Below, one piece after another: positions 1-8,703 of a stretch of DNA of 38,223 bases (position 1 is its first letter; each line of letters begins with the position of its first letter). This DNA is from Desulfobacteria bacterium (GTDB lineage Bacteria; Desulfobacterota; Desulfobacteria; Desulfobacterales; C00003060), in assembly GCA_030145395.1 (NCBI GenBank), contig JAQYVR010000156.1:1-38223 (forward strand). The letters run 5' to 3'. A program made the position numbers and the translations under genes. Under the pieces are notes generated by a model that saw nothing but the letters and a program-made list of their open reading frames with translations, searched no databases and was not told where the DNA came from.

Positions 1-25
1 ATGGACTGAGAAATTGAAATTCTCT

Positions 26-49
26 GCAGTCCCGATAAATCGGGACTGC
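26..49. repeat. Perfect 11-bp inverted repeat at the window edge
   Basis: GCAGTCCCGAT is followed after two bases by its exact reverse complement. No T-run follows on either strand, so it is not a classic intrinsic terminator. It lies about 115 bp upstream of the first gene and could belong to the end of a gene outside the window or to a dispersed hairpin family. No second copy was found here. Confidence 0.6.
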
Positions 50-165
50 GGCCGGCAGAGGCGGACAAGGGTTAGCGAGCGCATAGATAGCCACCTTCGC
101 AGCAGATGGCTTTATCGTGGGCCTTGGTGTAAGCTTCTAATTAAGAACGCAAAAGGAGATATCTT

Positions 166-834
166 ATGACTGCTTGTCTAAGAATTATGTTAGTTGTGAT
201 GGTTAGTGCTGCCTTAGCGATCCCAACAGGGTGCGCCACAAAAAACGCCACCCAGGCGGGCTTTCTCGAGAATTATCCTGTCTTCGAACCAGGCCCAAAA
301 GGGGGTGCTGATCGGGTCTATTTCAAGAGGGGCGCCAATTTCGGGGCTTACAACAAAGTGATGATGGATCATGTCGTATTCTATTTCAAAGATGACGCCG
401 AATATAAAGGCATACATGCTGACGAGTTGAAAGAACTGGCAGATGCATTCCACAAGGCTGTGGCAGAGGCACTGCAGGGCGCTTATCCATTGGTGGACAA
501 GCCGGGCCCTGATGCCATGCGTATCCGTGCTGCCATTACGGAAGTTGTGCCAAGTAAACCAGGACTGAGCGCGGTCACAACGGTTGTCCCCGTGGGCCTT
601 GCACTAAGCACCATTAAGAAGGGTGTAACTGGACAGCATGCTTTCGTTGGCAAGGCAACCTTGGAAGCAGAAATACTTGACTCCCTCACAAATGAGCGGA
701 TTCTCGCTGTTATTGACACCAAAGCAGGCGGTAAGCTCTCAGGTGTAACTAAGTGGGGTGCGGCCAAAGATGTCTTTCAATTATGGGCAAAAAGGCTCAG
801 AGCTATGCTGGACGAAGCCCACGGTAGGAAATAG
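166..834 (+). CDS. DUF3313-type lipoprotein
   Basis: A 222-residue exported protein. The N-terminus has a hydrophobic stretch ending in a lipobox with Cys23 (PTGC), so it should be lipidated and held in the envelope. The body (about residues 50-215) resembles the DUF3313 family of Gram-negative lipoproteins, whose function is unknown; the C-terminal VTKWG..KD.F..WA segment is a useful marker. The ATG follows an AAAGGAG ribosome-binding site. It sits 94 bp upstream of the Mla-type lipid transport genes on the same strand, so a role in envelope lipid handling is possible but is inference. A degraded copy of its last 45 or so residues is at 9758-9937. Confidence 0.75.
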   Translation: MTACLRIMLVVMVSAALAIPTGCATKNATQAGFLENYPVFEPGPKGGADRVYFKRGANFGAYNKVMMDHVVFYFKDDAEYKGIHADELKELADAFHKAVAEALQGAYPLVDKPGPDAMRIRAAITEVVPSKPGLSAVTTVVPVGLALSTIKKGVTGQHAFVGKATLEAEILDSLTNERILAVIDTKAGGKLSGVTKWGAAKDVFQLWAKRLRAMLDEAHGRK

Positions 835-927
835 CGGTGACAATGAAGATTCTAACCTTTCGGGGCTCGAAACTGATAAAGGTTGAGGACGGATAGTACG
901 GCTTTTAATCCGTAAGGGGGATCGGCA

Positions 928-2061
928 GTGTCCGAAATACGAAAGCTGGGCTTTAGTCGGCCCACGGAAGGTGAGATTCTTGTCCAACTGGCAGGGAGCT
1001 GGAGAATTGGCCAAGAGCTCCCTTCGGAAAGCGACGTGCAGACCCAGCTTAAATCTGGCCCTCCGATACAGCGTATTGGCTTCGACAGCAGAGAACTCAC
1101 AGGCTGGGACACGGGCCTTCTGAGCTTTTTGATTAAAGTTCTTGAACATTGCTCGACAGCCAAGATCGAAGTAGAGAAAGATGGACTGCCTGAGGGCGTA
1201 CAGCGGCTCATCGCACTAGCGACTGCCGTTCCTGAGAAGAAAGACGCAAAACAGCAAGGTGAGCGTCCGTCGTTTCTAGCGCGGGTGGGCGAGGATGCAA
1301 TCGTGTTCGTGAAGTCGGCAGGCGAGCTGATCACCTTCCTCGGAGAAGCCTGTGTGGTCGTCGCCAGGCTGTTGACCGGAAAGGTCCGCTTTCGTCTCTC
1401 TGACCTGGGTCTTTTTCTCCAGGAATCTGGCGCCCAAGCCCTTCCGATCGTTTCCCTTATCAGTCTCCTTGTGGGCTTGATCTTAGCTTTTGTTGGAATC
1501 ATCCAGTTGAAGCTCTTCGGGGCCCAGATCTACGTAGCCGATCTAGTGGGGATCGCCATGGTCCGTGAGATGGGGGCCATCATGACGGGCATCGTCATGG
1601 CAGGTCGCACAGGAGCTGCTTTTGCGGCCCAGCTAGGCACCATGGAGGTCAACGAGGAGATCGATGCCCTGAAGACTCTGGGCATTCCTCCCATGGAATT
1701 TCTGGTGCTCCCCCGGATGCTTTCATTAACGCTGATGATGCCCCTTTTGTGCCTGTATGCCAACCTGATGGGGATCCTGGGTGGCGCAGCGGTCGCCGTG
1801 GGCGTCTATGGCGTGAATCCAATCCTCTATTTCAACCGCACCAGGGAGGCTGTGGGCCTGAATGATTTGGGGATAGGGCTGTTTATGAGCGTTGTTTTCG
1901 GAGTGCTGGTGGCCCTTGCTGGCTGTCTCAGGGGCATGCAGTGCGGCCGCAGTGCGTCCGCTGTAGGGGGCGCAGCAACCTCTGCGGTGGTGACGGGAAT
2001 TGTCGCCATCATCGTGGCCACAGCCATCATAACTGTGATGTGTGATGTGATAGGAATTTGA
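928..2061 (+). CDS. mlaE: STAS-MlaE fusion ABC permease (phospholipid transport)
   Basis: Inner-membrane permease of an MCE/Mla lipid transporter. Residues 1 to about 100 form a soluble STAS-like region, the fold of MlaB in E. coli; residues about 110-377 are the MlaE (DUF140) permease with several membrane segments. The family signature is clear around REMGAIMTGIVMAGRTGAAF and the following EEIDAL. The start is GTG after a GGGGG-type ribosome-binding site. Because the STAS part is fused to the permease, a separate MlaB subunit is not needed, and none is encoded nearby. It leads the set mlaE-mlaF-mlaD-auxiliary lipoprotein. The substrate is probably phospholipid by family knowledge; direction of transport cannot be told from sequence. 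Confidence 0.9.
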   Translation: MSEIRKLGFSRPTEGEILVQLAGSWRIGQELPSESDVQTQLKSGPPIQRIGFDSRELTGWDTGLLSFLIKVLEHCSTAKIEVEKDGLPEGVQRLIALATAVPEKKDAKQQGERPSFLARVGEDAIVFVKSAGELITFLGEACVVVARLLTGKVRFRLSDLGLFLQESGAQALPIVSLISLLVGLILAFVGIIQLKLFGAQIYVADLVGIAMVREMGAIMTGIVMAGRTGAAFAAQLGTMEVNEEIDALKTLGIPPMEFLVLPRMLSLTLMMPLLCLYANLMGILGGAAVAVGVYGVNPILYFNRTREAVGLNDLGIGLFMSVVFGVLVALAGCLRGMQCGRSASAVGGAATSAVVTGIVAIIVATAIITVMCDVIGI

Positions 2062-2068
2062 TAGCCCA

Positions 2069-2140
2069 CAGGGATCAGGAAATGGGTTTCACTATCTATC
2101 GAGATCTTGAAAACAAGCTGACCCCCGATCCCTGACCCCT
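2069..2140. repeat. 7-bp iterated units with an inverted partner, mlaE-mlaF spacer
   Basis: At 2120-2140 three consecutive 7-bp units of the type GAYCCCY occur (middle unit GATCCCT at 2127-2133). The reverse complement AGGGATC lies upstream at 2070-2076, so the two sides can pair over about 50 bases. The element lies inside the likely mlaEFD transcript. Confidence 0.55.
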
Positions 2141-2156
2141 GTAAGCTATTAGAGAT

Positions 2157-2915
2157 ATGAATCAAAGAGAAGCTCACATAACAGTCCGCGACCTTACCAT
2201 GGCATACGGAAGCTTCGTTTTGATGCGAGACATGAACTTCACGATCAACCGTGGTGATATTTTCATTATCATGGGAGGTAGCGGTTGTGGCAAGAGCACA
2301 CTTATGCGGCACCTGGTGGGCCTTAAAGCCCCTGCCAAGGGGCAGGTTTTCTACAATGGGATAAGCTTCTGGGATGCGCCGCCTCAGGAAAGAGACCGCA
2401 TTATGAGAGGGGTGGGCATTCTTTACCAGAGTGGCGCGCTGTGGAGTTCCATGACCTTAGCGGAAAACGTGGCCCTCCCCTTGGAGCAGTATACGGATTT
2501 AAATCCCGGCGAAATCCGCGAAGTGGTTTCACTGAAGCTGGCACTCGTGGGCCTGGCAGGCTTTGAGGAGTTTTACCCGTCTGAGATCAGCGGTGGCATG
2601 CGCAAGCGGGCCGGCTTGGCACGAGCCATGGCTCTGGACCCGGAACTTCTTTGTTTTGATGAGCCATCAGCCGGGCTCGATCCGGTGAGCGCAAGACGGT
2701 TGGATGATCTGATTCTGGAACTTCGAGACAGCCTGGGCGCCACTGTGGTGGTAGTGACACATGAACTGGCGAGCATCTTCGCCGTGGGAGACAACTCGGT
2801 TTTCCTCGATCCAGAGACCCGAACCGTGATTGCCGGTGGGGATCCGAACGAGCTTCTGGCAGAATCTGAGGACCCAAAGGTGCGAAGTTTTCTTACCAGG
2901 GGAGAGACAGGGTGA
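2157..2915 (+). CDS. mlaF: MlaF-type ABC transporter ATPase
   Basis: A 252-residue ATP-binding subunit that would pair with the MlaE permease. Walker A is GGSGCGKST near residue 41, the signature is ISGGMRKRAGLARAMA, and Walker B/D-loop reads CFDEPSAGLDP. The switch histidine is in VVTHEL. Length and motif spacing are normal for MlaF. The ribosome-binding site is weak (AGAGAT). It acts on the cytoplasmic face of the inner membrane and powers movement of lipid through the MlaE-MlaD complex. The order permease-ATPase-MCE protein is the standard one. Confidence 0.92.
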   Translation: MNQREAHITVRDLTMAYGSFVLMRDMNFTINRGDIFIIMGGSGCGKSTLMRHLVGLKAPAKGQVFYNGISFWDAPPQERDRIMRGVGILYQSGALWSSMTLAENVALPLEQYTDLNPGEIREVVSLKLALVGLAGFEEFYPSEISGGMRKRAGLARAMALDPELLCFDEPSAGLDPVSARRLDDLILELRDSLGATVVVVTHELASIFAVGDNSVFLDPETRTVIAGGDPNELLAESEDPKVRSFLTRGETG

Positions 2916-2940
2916 GGGAGGGAAGTGAACAACCCTATAT

Positions 2941-2984
2941 GGAATGTTGGAATAGTGGGGTGCACTCCAACACTCCTTCACTCC
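2941..2984. repeat. 8-bp iterated units in inverted halves, mlaF-mlaD spacer
   Basis: The left half has plus-strand units of the type GGAATGTT; the right half has the same kind of 8-bp unit on the other strand (CTCCAACA, CTCCTTCA). The centre GGGGTGCACTCC is nearly palindromic. The 21 bases at 2964-2984 match 10546-10566 in reverse complement at 19 of 21 positions. Confidence 0.6.
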
Positions 2985-3020
2985 TAGTTCTTTCGCAGAC
3001 ATTGGGGGAACAGATAGACC

Positions 3021-4022
3021 ATGAATAAACAAGTAAGCAAGACGGTCATCGGAGGTTTTGTCATCAGCGCCATCGCTTTGCTGGTTGTGGGCATACTCAT
3101 CTTTGGCAGCGGCAAGTTCTTCAAAAAGACGAGTAAGTATGTTCTTTTTTTTGAGGGTTCTGTGAAGGGTTTGAGTGCCGGGTCACCGGTGGCTTTTCGA
3201 GGGGTGACAATCGGCTCAGTAGCAAGTGTGCTCCTGCATGCGGATCCCGAAACCCTGAATGTCCAGATCCCCGTGATCATTGACCTGGAGCCAGACAGGG
3301 TGCGCCTGACTCGCGGAGCACGTGGCTCTCGGCAGAAGAATTTACCAAAACTCATAGACCTCGGAATGAGGGCACAGCTTACAATGGAAAGCTTGGTCAC
3401 TGGCCAGTTGATGATTGACTTAGATTTCCACCCTGAAGAGCCTGCTAGGCTGGTGGGCACTGACCTCAAGTATCCTGAGATTCCTACTATTCCTTCCACT
3501 TTTGAACAGATCACAGAGGTTGTTGAGAAGCTTCCGATCAAAGAGATCTTCCAAAAACTTTCAGCTGCTGCTGACGGCCTGGAACACGTTCTTAATTCTC
3601 CTGAGTTAAAGGAGATTATTTCCTCCCTCAAGGGGGCTGCTCAGGGGGCTGACAAACTGATCATGAGTGCGAACAAGCTTGTCAAGAATGTTGATGGTCA
3701 GGTCGGACCTCTGGCAGAGAGTATCAAGGTAACTGCCATGGACGCTCAAAAACTGCTTAAGGACGTGGACAGGGAAATAGTACCTGTGGTGTCGAGCATC
3801 CGGACTGCCGCTGATGCGGCTAAGGCTGCCTTGGTGCAGGGCGAGGAGACGCTTAAAACACTTGAAAATGGTATCGGGGAGGATTCTGCCTTGGTTTATG
3901 ACCTGAGAAACGCCTTAAAGGAGTTGTCTTCAGCATCCCGATCCATACGAGTTTTGGCTGACTACTTAGAACAATACCCGGACGCCTTAATTCGGGGTAA
4001 AGGTTCACTAGGAGGTAAGTGA
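3021..4022 (+). CDS. mlaD: MlaD-like MCE-domain protein
   Basis: A 333-residue protein with one N-terminal membrane segment (about residues 9-31), a single MCE domain (about 38-125, with the typical GL..GSPV.F.GV.IG pattern), and a long helical C-terminal part rich in heptad-like Leu/Ala spacing (about 170-320). MCE proteins form periplasmic hexameric rings or tubes that bind lipid and deliver it to or from the permease. It is longer than E. coli MlaD (about 183 residues) and closer in plan to longer single-MCE proteins such as those with needle-like helical tails. Its stop codon overlaps the next start as TGATG, so translation of the two is probably coupled. Confidence 0.9.
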   Translation: MNKQVSKTVIGGFVISAIALLVVGILIFGSGKFFKKTSKYVLFFEGSVKGLSAGSPVAFRGVTIGSVASVLLHADPETLNVQIPVIIDLEPDRVRLTRGARGSRQKNLPKLIDLGMRAQLTMESLVTGQLMIDLDFHPEEPARLVGTDLKYPEIPTIPSTFEQITEVVEKLPIKEIFQKLSAAADGLEHVLNSPELKEIISSLKGAAQGADKLIMSANKLVKNVDGQVGPLAESIKVTAMDAQKLLKDVDREIVPVVSSIRTAADAAKAALVQGEETLKTLENGIGEDSALVYDLRNALKELSSASRSIRVLADYLEQYPDALIRGKGSLGGK

Positions 4023-4645
4023 TGGGCCACATGTCTATTCGATTTGCGGTATTTGTCCTTGGCCTCTCTCTCGTTGTTTCGGCAGGATGTCTCAACCTTG
4101 GTGAGGGCACACAAGAGACGACGAGGTATTATGTTTTGAGTCCCCTCTCCATCTCAGAACTGAAAACGGAAGTCCTTGACGACACGAAGTCCGTGGCCAT
4201 CGGTCTGGGTCCTGTAACCTTTCCGGAGTATCTCAATCGACCTCAGGTTGTAGTCCGCGGCGGCCGCAATCAGCTACAGATCGCTGAGTTTGCCCGCTGG
4301 GCAGAGCCGTTGGGGGAGAATTTTTCTCGCGTCCTTGCGGAGAACCTTTCGTCTCTGCTCGCTACGAATCACATCACTCTCTTTGGCAGCAAGGGATGGA
4401 TGCCAACGAACTATCAAGTGACGGTGGACGTTGTCCGCTTTGACGGAACCCCCGGTGAGAAGGCTTCGTTGGTCGCTCGCTGGACGGTTTTGGGAGATGA
4501 CAGGGCAAAGGTGCTCCAGAAGAAGTCAAGTTTTTCTGAGCCCACAGACGGGCAGAGCTACGAGGCGCTGGTCTCAGCCGAGAACAGATTGGTGACGGCT
4601 CTCAGTCGCGAGATTGCAGCTGCAATTAATGCCGTGGCCCAGTAG
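4022..4645 (+). CDS. PqiC-like ABC-type transport auxiliary lipoprotein
   Basis: A 207-residue lipoprotein of the DUF330/PqiC type that accompanies MCE transporters and is thought to contact the outer membrane end of the system. The start is the ATG at 4022, chosen because AGGAGG lies six bases upstream and the ATG overlaps the mlaD stop. The signal sequence ends in a lipobox with Cys23 (VSAGC). Family-like features include YYVLSPL near the start, the GP...P.YL.RP..V.R segment, and F.RWAEPL.... before a C-terminal helical end. It most likely completes the four-gene MCE lipid transporter. Confidence 0.85.
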   Translation: MGHMSIRFAVFVLGLSLVVSAGCLNLGEGTQETTRYYVLSPLSISELKTEVLDDTKSVAIGLGPVTFPEYLNRPQVVVRGGRNQLQIAEFARWAEPLGENFSRVLAENLSSLLATNHITLFGSKGWMPTNYQVTVDVVRFDGTPGEKASLVARWTVLGDDRAKVLQKKSSFSEPTDGQSYEALVSAENRLVTALSREIAAAINAVAQ

Positions 4646-4793
4646 GAAAAGGCCGCTGTCAAATTAGCTTCTAATTTTACCTTGTCACATTCGAACAAGA
4701 CTTGGTGCGAAATAAGAAGTGGTTGAAGGCATGCCCGAGCACTTGAAGAACTCAATATTAAAGTTAGGCTGCATATCAAGAGGGAAAATTATT

Positions 4794-5213
4794 ATGAAGT
4801 CCCAAGAAAAACTACTCTTATACGGGATCTTAATACTTGTATCGCTAGTGGTGAGTCTATCAGCATGTTCCCCGAACGAAGAATCAACGGACGAATCCCT
4901 TCCCCGGATCTCTGGGACGGAGATAGACGTTCCCCAGGTCTCTGGTACGCAGATAGAACAGATTCGCCAAAAAGTCCGGGAGTCCGAACTGGGCGAGTTC
5001 CCGAAAGCTATGTGGAGCGCGGTAAATTGGCTGGAGGATTCAGCACGGATTGTCGTCCATATTCGCATAGACGAACTCGAAGATCCAGAACTCCAAGACA
5101 GATTCTGTGAGCGTGCTGGAGAACTCATTCGATCCGGTCTGCTTCCCGGTCAATCCTTTGACTTGTACATAATCCACGCGGATGACGTTCAGAGCTGCCA
5201 GCAAGAAAGTTGA
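4794..5213 (+). CDS. Small lipoprotein, function unknown
   Basis: A 139-residue protein starting at the ATG at 4794, which follows an AGAGGG site; an in-frame ATG at 4731 lacks a comparable site and would place sequence before the signal peptide. The hydrophobic leader ends in LSAC, so Cys25 is the probable lipidation site. An acidic linker contains two near-identical short segments of the form SGTEI/SGTQI. The rest is a mixed helix/strand domain that I do not recognise. It follows the MCE genes on the same strand after about 150 bp. Confidence 0.65.
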   Translation: MKSQEKLLLYGILILVSLVVSLSACSPNEESTDESLPRISGTEIDVPQVSGTQIEQIRQKVRESELGEFPKAMWSAVNWLEDSARIVVHIRIDELEDPELQDRFCERAGELIRSGLLPGQSFDLYIIHADDVQSCQQES

Positions 5214-5406
5214 TGTTGGCAAGAAGTCATGCACTGGGGTGTTGGCGGAAGTATAGGCCGCCTGCTTTGCGTTTCTATATTTTCTGAGGCAAGACAAATA
5301 ATTGAACATTTAGTTCTTCATCATAGATCCCATACATTCTCTGACAAAGGCTATCCGGGCCCAGAGGGCCAGGTTTCCCAGACCGTAATAAAAGGTGGCA
5401 AATATC

Positions 5407-6358
5407 ATGAGGCTGCTCGGCAACAAATCTGGAATAAGCTGCTTTATTACGTTACTTGCCGCCGCTCTGGTCTTGACGTTCATTCCGGCTGTTGCGCTGT
5501 CTGCTGCCCAGGGAGGACAGGATCCGCAGGACGTATCTCAAGAACAGATAGAAGAATTCAAAGAAGTAAAAAAGGCGGCCAAAAAGGCGAAAGTAGCAAA
5601 GGCCGTTAAGGAAGATGCGACCGGAACCGACCCGCGCTCATTTTCTAACAAGTGGATGCCCTATTATCGCTATACGGAATTGGAAAATGAACTGATACAG
5701 CAAGATGTGACAGCGTTCCGCACTATTGGCTTCAGCCCTCGAGTTGGCATGTTCTATGAAGTGCCGCTCGCCCAGTACCGTGATTTCAGCGATGTGCCAG
5801 GATTCCCGCCGGGCGCTGATAGTGATGCGATTGGCATGGGAGACATGGATCTCAAGTTTTTGTTCAGACCGGAAGCCTTAGAGTTTACATACGGTAAAGA
5901 TGGGAAAATGAGCGGTAGTGTGCTGCTCGGTACGGATTTTGTACTTCCCACGGCAACCGATGATGCGTTAGCCGGCGATGCCTTTTTGTTCGCACCGATA
6001 GTGGCTTTTGTGTTCGACATGCCTTTCTATGGATTTGTCGCTGCGTTGAAACCTCTACTACTTTGATGTTTATAAGAAAGACTCAGCCCCGGAAACGTCG
6101 CGGTACGTCGGAAAATGGTTTTACATGCAGCCCTTGACGAAACCGGGCCCCTGGTGGGGAGGTTTCTTTTTGTTACCTGAATTTCAGCCGATCTACGATT
6201 TCGAAACAGACGATTTTTCCTTATGGATTGGTGTTGAACTCGGCAAGATCCTGGCCCCGGGCAGAATCGCTTATATCAAACCAGGCTGGGGTATTGATAA
6301 TTCAGAACTTACAGACCGCAAGTCTACCTTTGAGGTTGGGTTCCGGTGGTTCTTCTAA
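5407..6358 (+). pseudogene. Outer-membrane beta-barrel protein broken by a +1 frameshift
   Basis: An ATG at 5407 follows an AAAGGTGG site and opens a protein with a signal peptide, a short Lys/Ala/Glu-rich helical segment and beta-barrel-like sequence. The frame stops at 6066. The next frame continues the barrel without a break from about 6050 to 6358 and ends in an aromatic residue (FRWFF), the usual outer-membrane C-terminus. Removing one A from the AAA at 6049-6051 joins the frames as ..AALNLYYFDVYKKD.. and gives 316 residues. The reading is therefore either a recent frameshift mutation, or a one-base error in the sequence. The protein resembles the MetA-pathway-of-phenol-degradation-like/transporter group, as does the product at 8704. 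Confidence 0.75.
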
Positions 6359-6406
6359 GTTATAGTTCAAATCAAAAGACTCTGGGGAATTCACTCGCCT
6401 TAGCCG

Positions 6407-6434
6407 TTCAGTGCCTCACATTAGGCACATTGAA
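6407..6434. repeat. Imperfect hairpin upstream of the Kazal gene
   Basis: GTGCCT (6411-6416) pairs with AGGCAC (6423-6428), flanked by TTCA and TGAA that can extend the stem across a short bulge. There is no T-run. It lies between the broken barrel gene and the Kazal lipoprotein gene. Confidence 0.4.
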
Positions 6435-6454
6435 CAAGGATAGGGAGAGACACG

Positions 6455-6739
6455 ATGGACAAACGATTGCTATCTCTTGCATTAATTATAGGAAGTACTC
6501 TTTTTTCTCAATCATGTTTATCTGCAGGCAGAGGAGCCGAAACGAATGCTACATCCTCAGCGAATATGGACGCATCGGAAAGATACGTTTGCGCTGATCC
6601 ACGGCCAGAGATATGCACGCAGGAGTATATTCCCGTTTGCGGTCAACGCCGAGGCGGAGATACGCGAATTTACTCGAACGGGTGTACTGCTTGCTCGGAT
6701 AAATCAGTAGCCAGCTATGTTCCTGGAAAGTGCCCATAG
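6455..6739 (+). CDS. Kazal-type protease inhibitor domain lipoprotein
   Basis: A 94-residue secreted protein. The leader ends at Cys21 (SQSC), a plausible though weak lipobox. The mature part holds six cysteines at 46, 54, 62, 77, 80 and 93 with the Kazal hallmarks: seven residues between the second and third Cys, PVCG, and YSNGCTAC. Kazal domains inhibit serine proteases by inserting a rigid loop into the active site; bacterial members are usually small envelope or secreted proteins of unproven target. The start follows an AGGGAGAG site. It lies between the broken barrel gene and the sulfatase on the same strand. Confidence 0.8.
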   Translation: MDKRLLSLALIIGSTLFSQSCLSAGRGAETNATSSANMDASERYVCADPRPEICTQEYIPVCGQRRGGDTRIYSNGCTACSDKSVASYVPGKCP

Positions 6740-6837
6740 ATTTGGGGCGAGAGGCCTAACTTCAGCGGACTACACCGGTGTTTCGTTGCGCCTCACACCG
6801 GCCTGGGGAAGATGTCAAGAGAATGGGAGGAACAAGC

Positions 6838-8691
6838 ATGAAACACGAAGAAAAAGACAACCGCTCGGAAGTGGCCCGACGCACTTTCGTAAAGAGTGCG
6901 ATCATACTCGCTTTGTCGCTAGGCCTTAGTATCACTTCAACCGTTTCGGGTCTTTTTATAGGGACCGGCGTAGCCGCTCAGCAGAACAAGAGGCCCAATA
7001 TTCTCCTTATCGTTGCCGACGACATGGGTTACTCGGACCTGGGAAGTTACGGAGGCGAGATTAATACACCGGTCTTGGACAATCTGGCCCAGAAAGGCAC
7101 GCGCTACACTGACTTCTATGTGAGCCCTACGTGCTCGGTCACCCGATCCATGCTGCTCAGCGGGACGGACAACCACGTTGCCGGCCTGGGTAACATGGGC
7201 GAATTGAACGCTCCGAACCAAGTGGGAAAACCCGGTTACGAGGGCGTGCTCAACAAACGTGTGGCCACAGTCGCTTCGTTGCTGCAAGACAACGGCTATC
7301 ACACCTACATGGCCGGTAAATGGCATCTGGGCGTGAAAGCGGACGAGATCCCGCACGCCCGCGGGTTTGAGCGTGATTTCTCGACGCTTGTCGGCGGCGG
7401 GAGTCACTTCGACAGCCAGTGGAACATTGAATGGCAGACACCCAAGATGCCGTATACCGAAGACGGGCGCCCCGTTGAGAAACTGCCTAGGGATTTCTAC
7501 TCCAGCAAGAACTACACCGACAAGACCATACAGTTCATTAAAGAGGGCCGCAATGACGGTAAACCCTTCTTTGCCTACATGGCATTTACGGCTCCCCACG
7601 GCCCGCTGCAGGTGCCGGATGACTGGCTGCGCCGCTACAAGAACCGCTACGACGAAGGCTGGGATACTATCCGTAAAGAGCGCCTGGCGCGCATGCAGGA
7701 ACTGGGCATCGTGGACAAAGGCGTCAATACCGCCAACCGGTTGTTTTTCCTGCCAAGGGCCTCACAGCTGGCGGTTGGAGCACGCAAGATACAGGGGCGG
7801 AAGATGGAAATTTTTGCCTCAATGGTTGAATACATGGACGACCAGATCGGGCGGGTATTCGATTATTTGAAAGAGATTGGGGAATACGACAACACAGTTG
7901 TTATTTTCTTCTCCGACAACGGGGCTGAAGGAAATGACTTAAGAGGAATGTATTCAGGTCAACCCGGGACCGCGGGGTTTATGCATGCAGTCAACAATTT
8001 TGCCGAAAACGGGCATAATTCCATTGGCCGAAAGGGTACCTACTCCGAATACGGTCCGGCATGGGCGCAGGTAGGCATGACGCCCTTCCGGATTTACAAA
8101 GGATGGGTCTCGGAAGGCGGTACACGCTCGCCGTTGATAGTCAGCGGCCCCGGCGTGCAGAGTGCCGGCGAAATTAATAAAGAGGCCGTGCTCCATGTCA
8201 TGGACATTGCTCCGACAATACTGGAGCTGGCCGGCGTCCAGCATCCCTCTACTTATAGGGGTCGTGAAATTGCCCCTATGCAGGGCAAGTCCTGGGTAGG
8301 GATGCTTGCGGGCAGTACCCAATCACCCCGAGGTCCAGGTGACTGGCTGGGCTGGGAACTGTTCGGTAACCGGGCGATTCGTCAGGGGGACTGGAAGATC
8401 AGCTGGCTTTATCAACCCTTCGGTACTTACGACTGGCAACTATTCAACCTTGCCGATGACCCTGGCGAGCAGTACGACCTGTCCGACAAGTTCCCTGATA
8501 AAAAGAAGGAGCTTGTCACTCTGTGGGATGAGTATGTTGAGATGAACGGGGTGATCATCGGAGAAAGGTCGCCCTTTGAAGGAGCGAAAAAGGCGCTTCC
8601 CGATTCGGTGCCGGAGTTTGATAACTACCCGCCTGTCCGTGGCATGGAAGCGATTCCTCATAAAAAACTATTGGAACTTCGAAATAAATAA
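6838..8691 (+). CDS. Tat-exported arylsulfatase
   Basis: A 617-residue sulfatase of the alkaline phosphatase superfamily, hydrolysing sulfate esters in the periplasm. The ATG at 6838 is chosen because GGGAGG lies seven bases upstream and the product then starts with a Tat-type leader (ARRTFVK, residues 13-19, before a hydrophobic stretch). Metal-binding Asp residues are in VADDMGYSDLG (59-69). The residue normally converted to formylglycine is Cys99 in CSVTR. Downstream, GKWHLG, APHGP and FSDNGAEG are typical. Canonical sites read C-x-P/A-x-R; here the third position is Val. No maturase gene is in the window. Twelve bases separate it from the next gene, an outer-membrane protein, so the two are probably co-transcribed. 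Confidence 0.92.
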   Translation: MKHEEKDNRSEVARRTFVKSAIILALSLGLSITSTVSGLFIGTGVAAQQNKRPNILLIVADDMGYSDLGSYGGEINTPVLDNLAQKGTRYTDFYVSPTCSVTRSMLLSGTDNHVAGLGNMGELNAPNQVGKPGYEGVLNKRVATVASLLQDNGYHTYMAGKWHLGVKADEIPHARGFERDFSTLVGGGSHFDSQWNIEWQTPKMPYTEDGRPVEKLPRDFYSSKNYTDKTIQFIKEGRNDGKPFFAYMAFTAPHGPLQVPDDWLRRYKNRYDEGWDTIRKERLARMQELGIVDKGVNTANRLFFLPRASQLAVGARKIQGRKMEIFASMVEYMDDQIGRVFDYLKEIGEYDNTVVIFFSDNGAEGNDLRGMYSGQPGTAGFMHAVNNFAENGHNSIGRKGTYSEYGPAWAQVGMTPFRIYKGWVSEGGTRSPLIVSGPGVQSAGEINKEAVLHVMDIAPTILELAGVQHPSTYRGREIAPMQGKSWVGMLAGSTQSPRGPGDWLGWELFGNRAIRQGDWKISWLYQPFGTYDWQLFNLADDPGEQYDLSDKFPDKKKELVTLWDEYVEMNGVIIGERSPFEGAKKALPDSVPEFDNYPPVRGMEAIPHKKLLELRNK

Positions 8692-8703
8692 GGAGGCATT
8701 CAT

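Noticed and set aside
2062-2156. Riboswitch or attenuator before mlaF
   Set aside because: The pairing is explained by the short iterated units; no T-run or known riboswitch motif is present.
6749-6812. Possible integron attC-like site (GCCTAAC followed by inverted segments)
   Set aside because: There is no matching GTTAGGC right half and no integrase or cassette structure.
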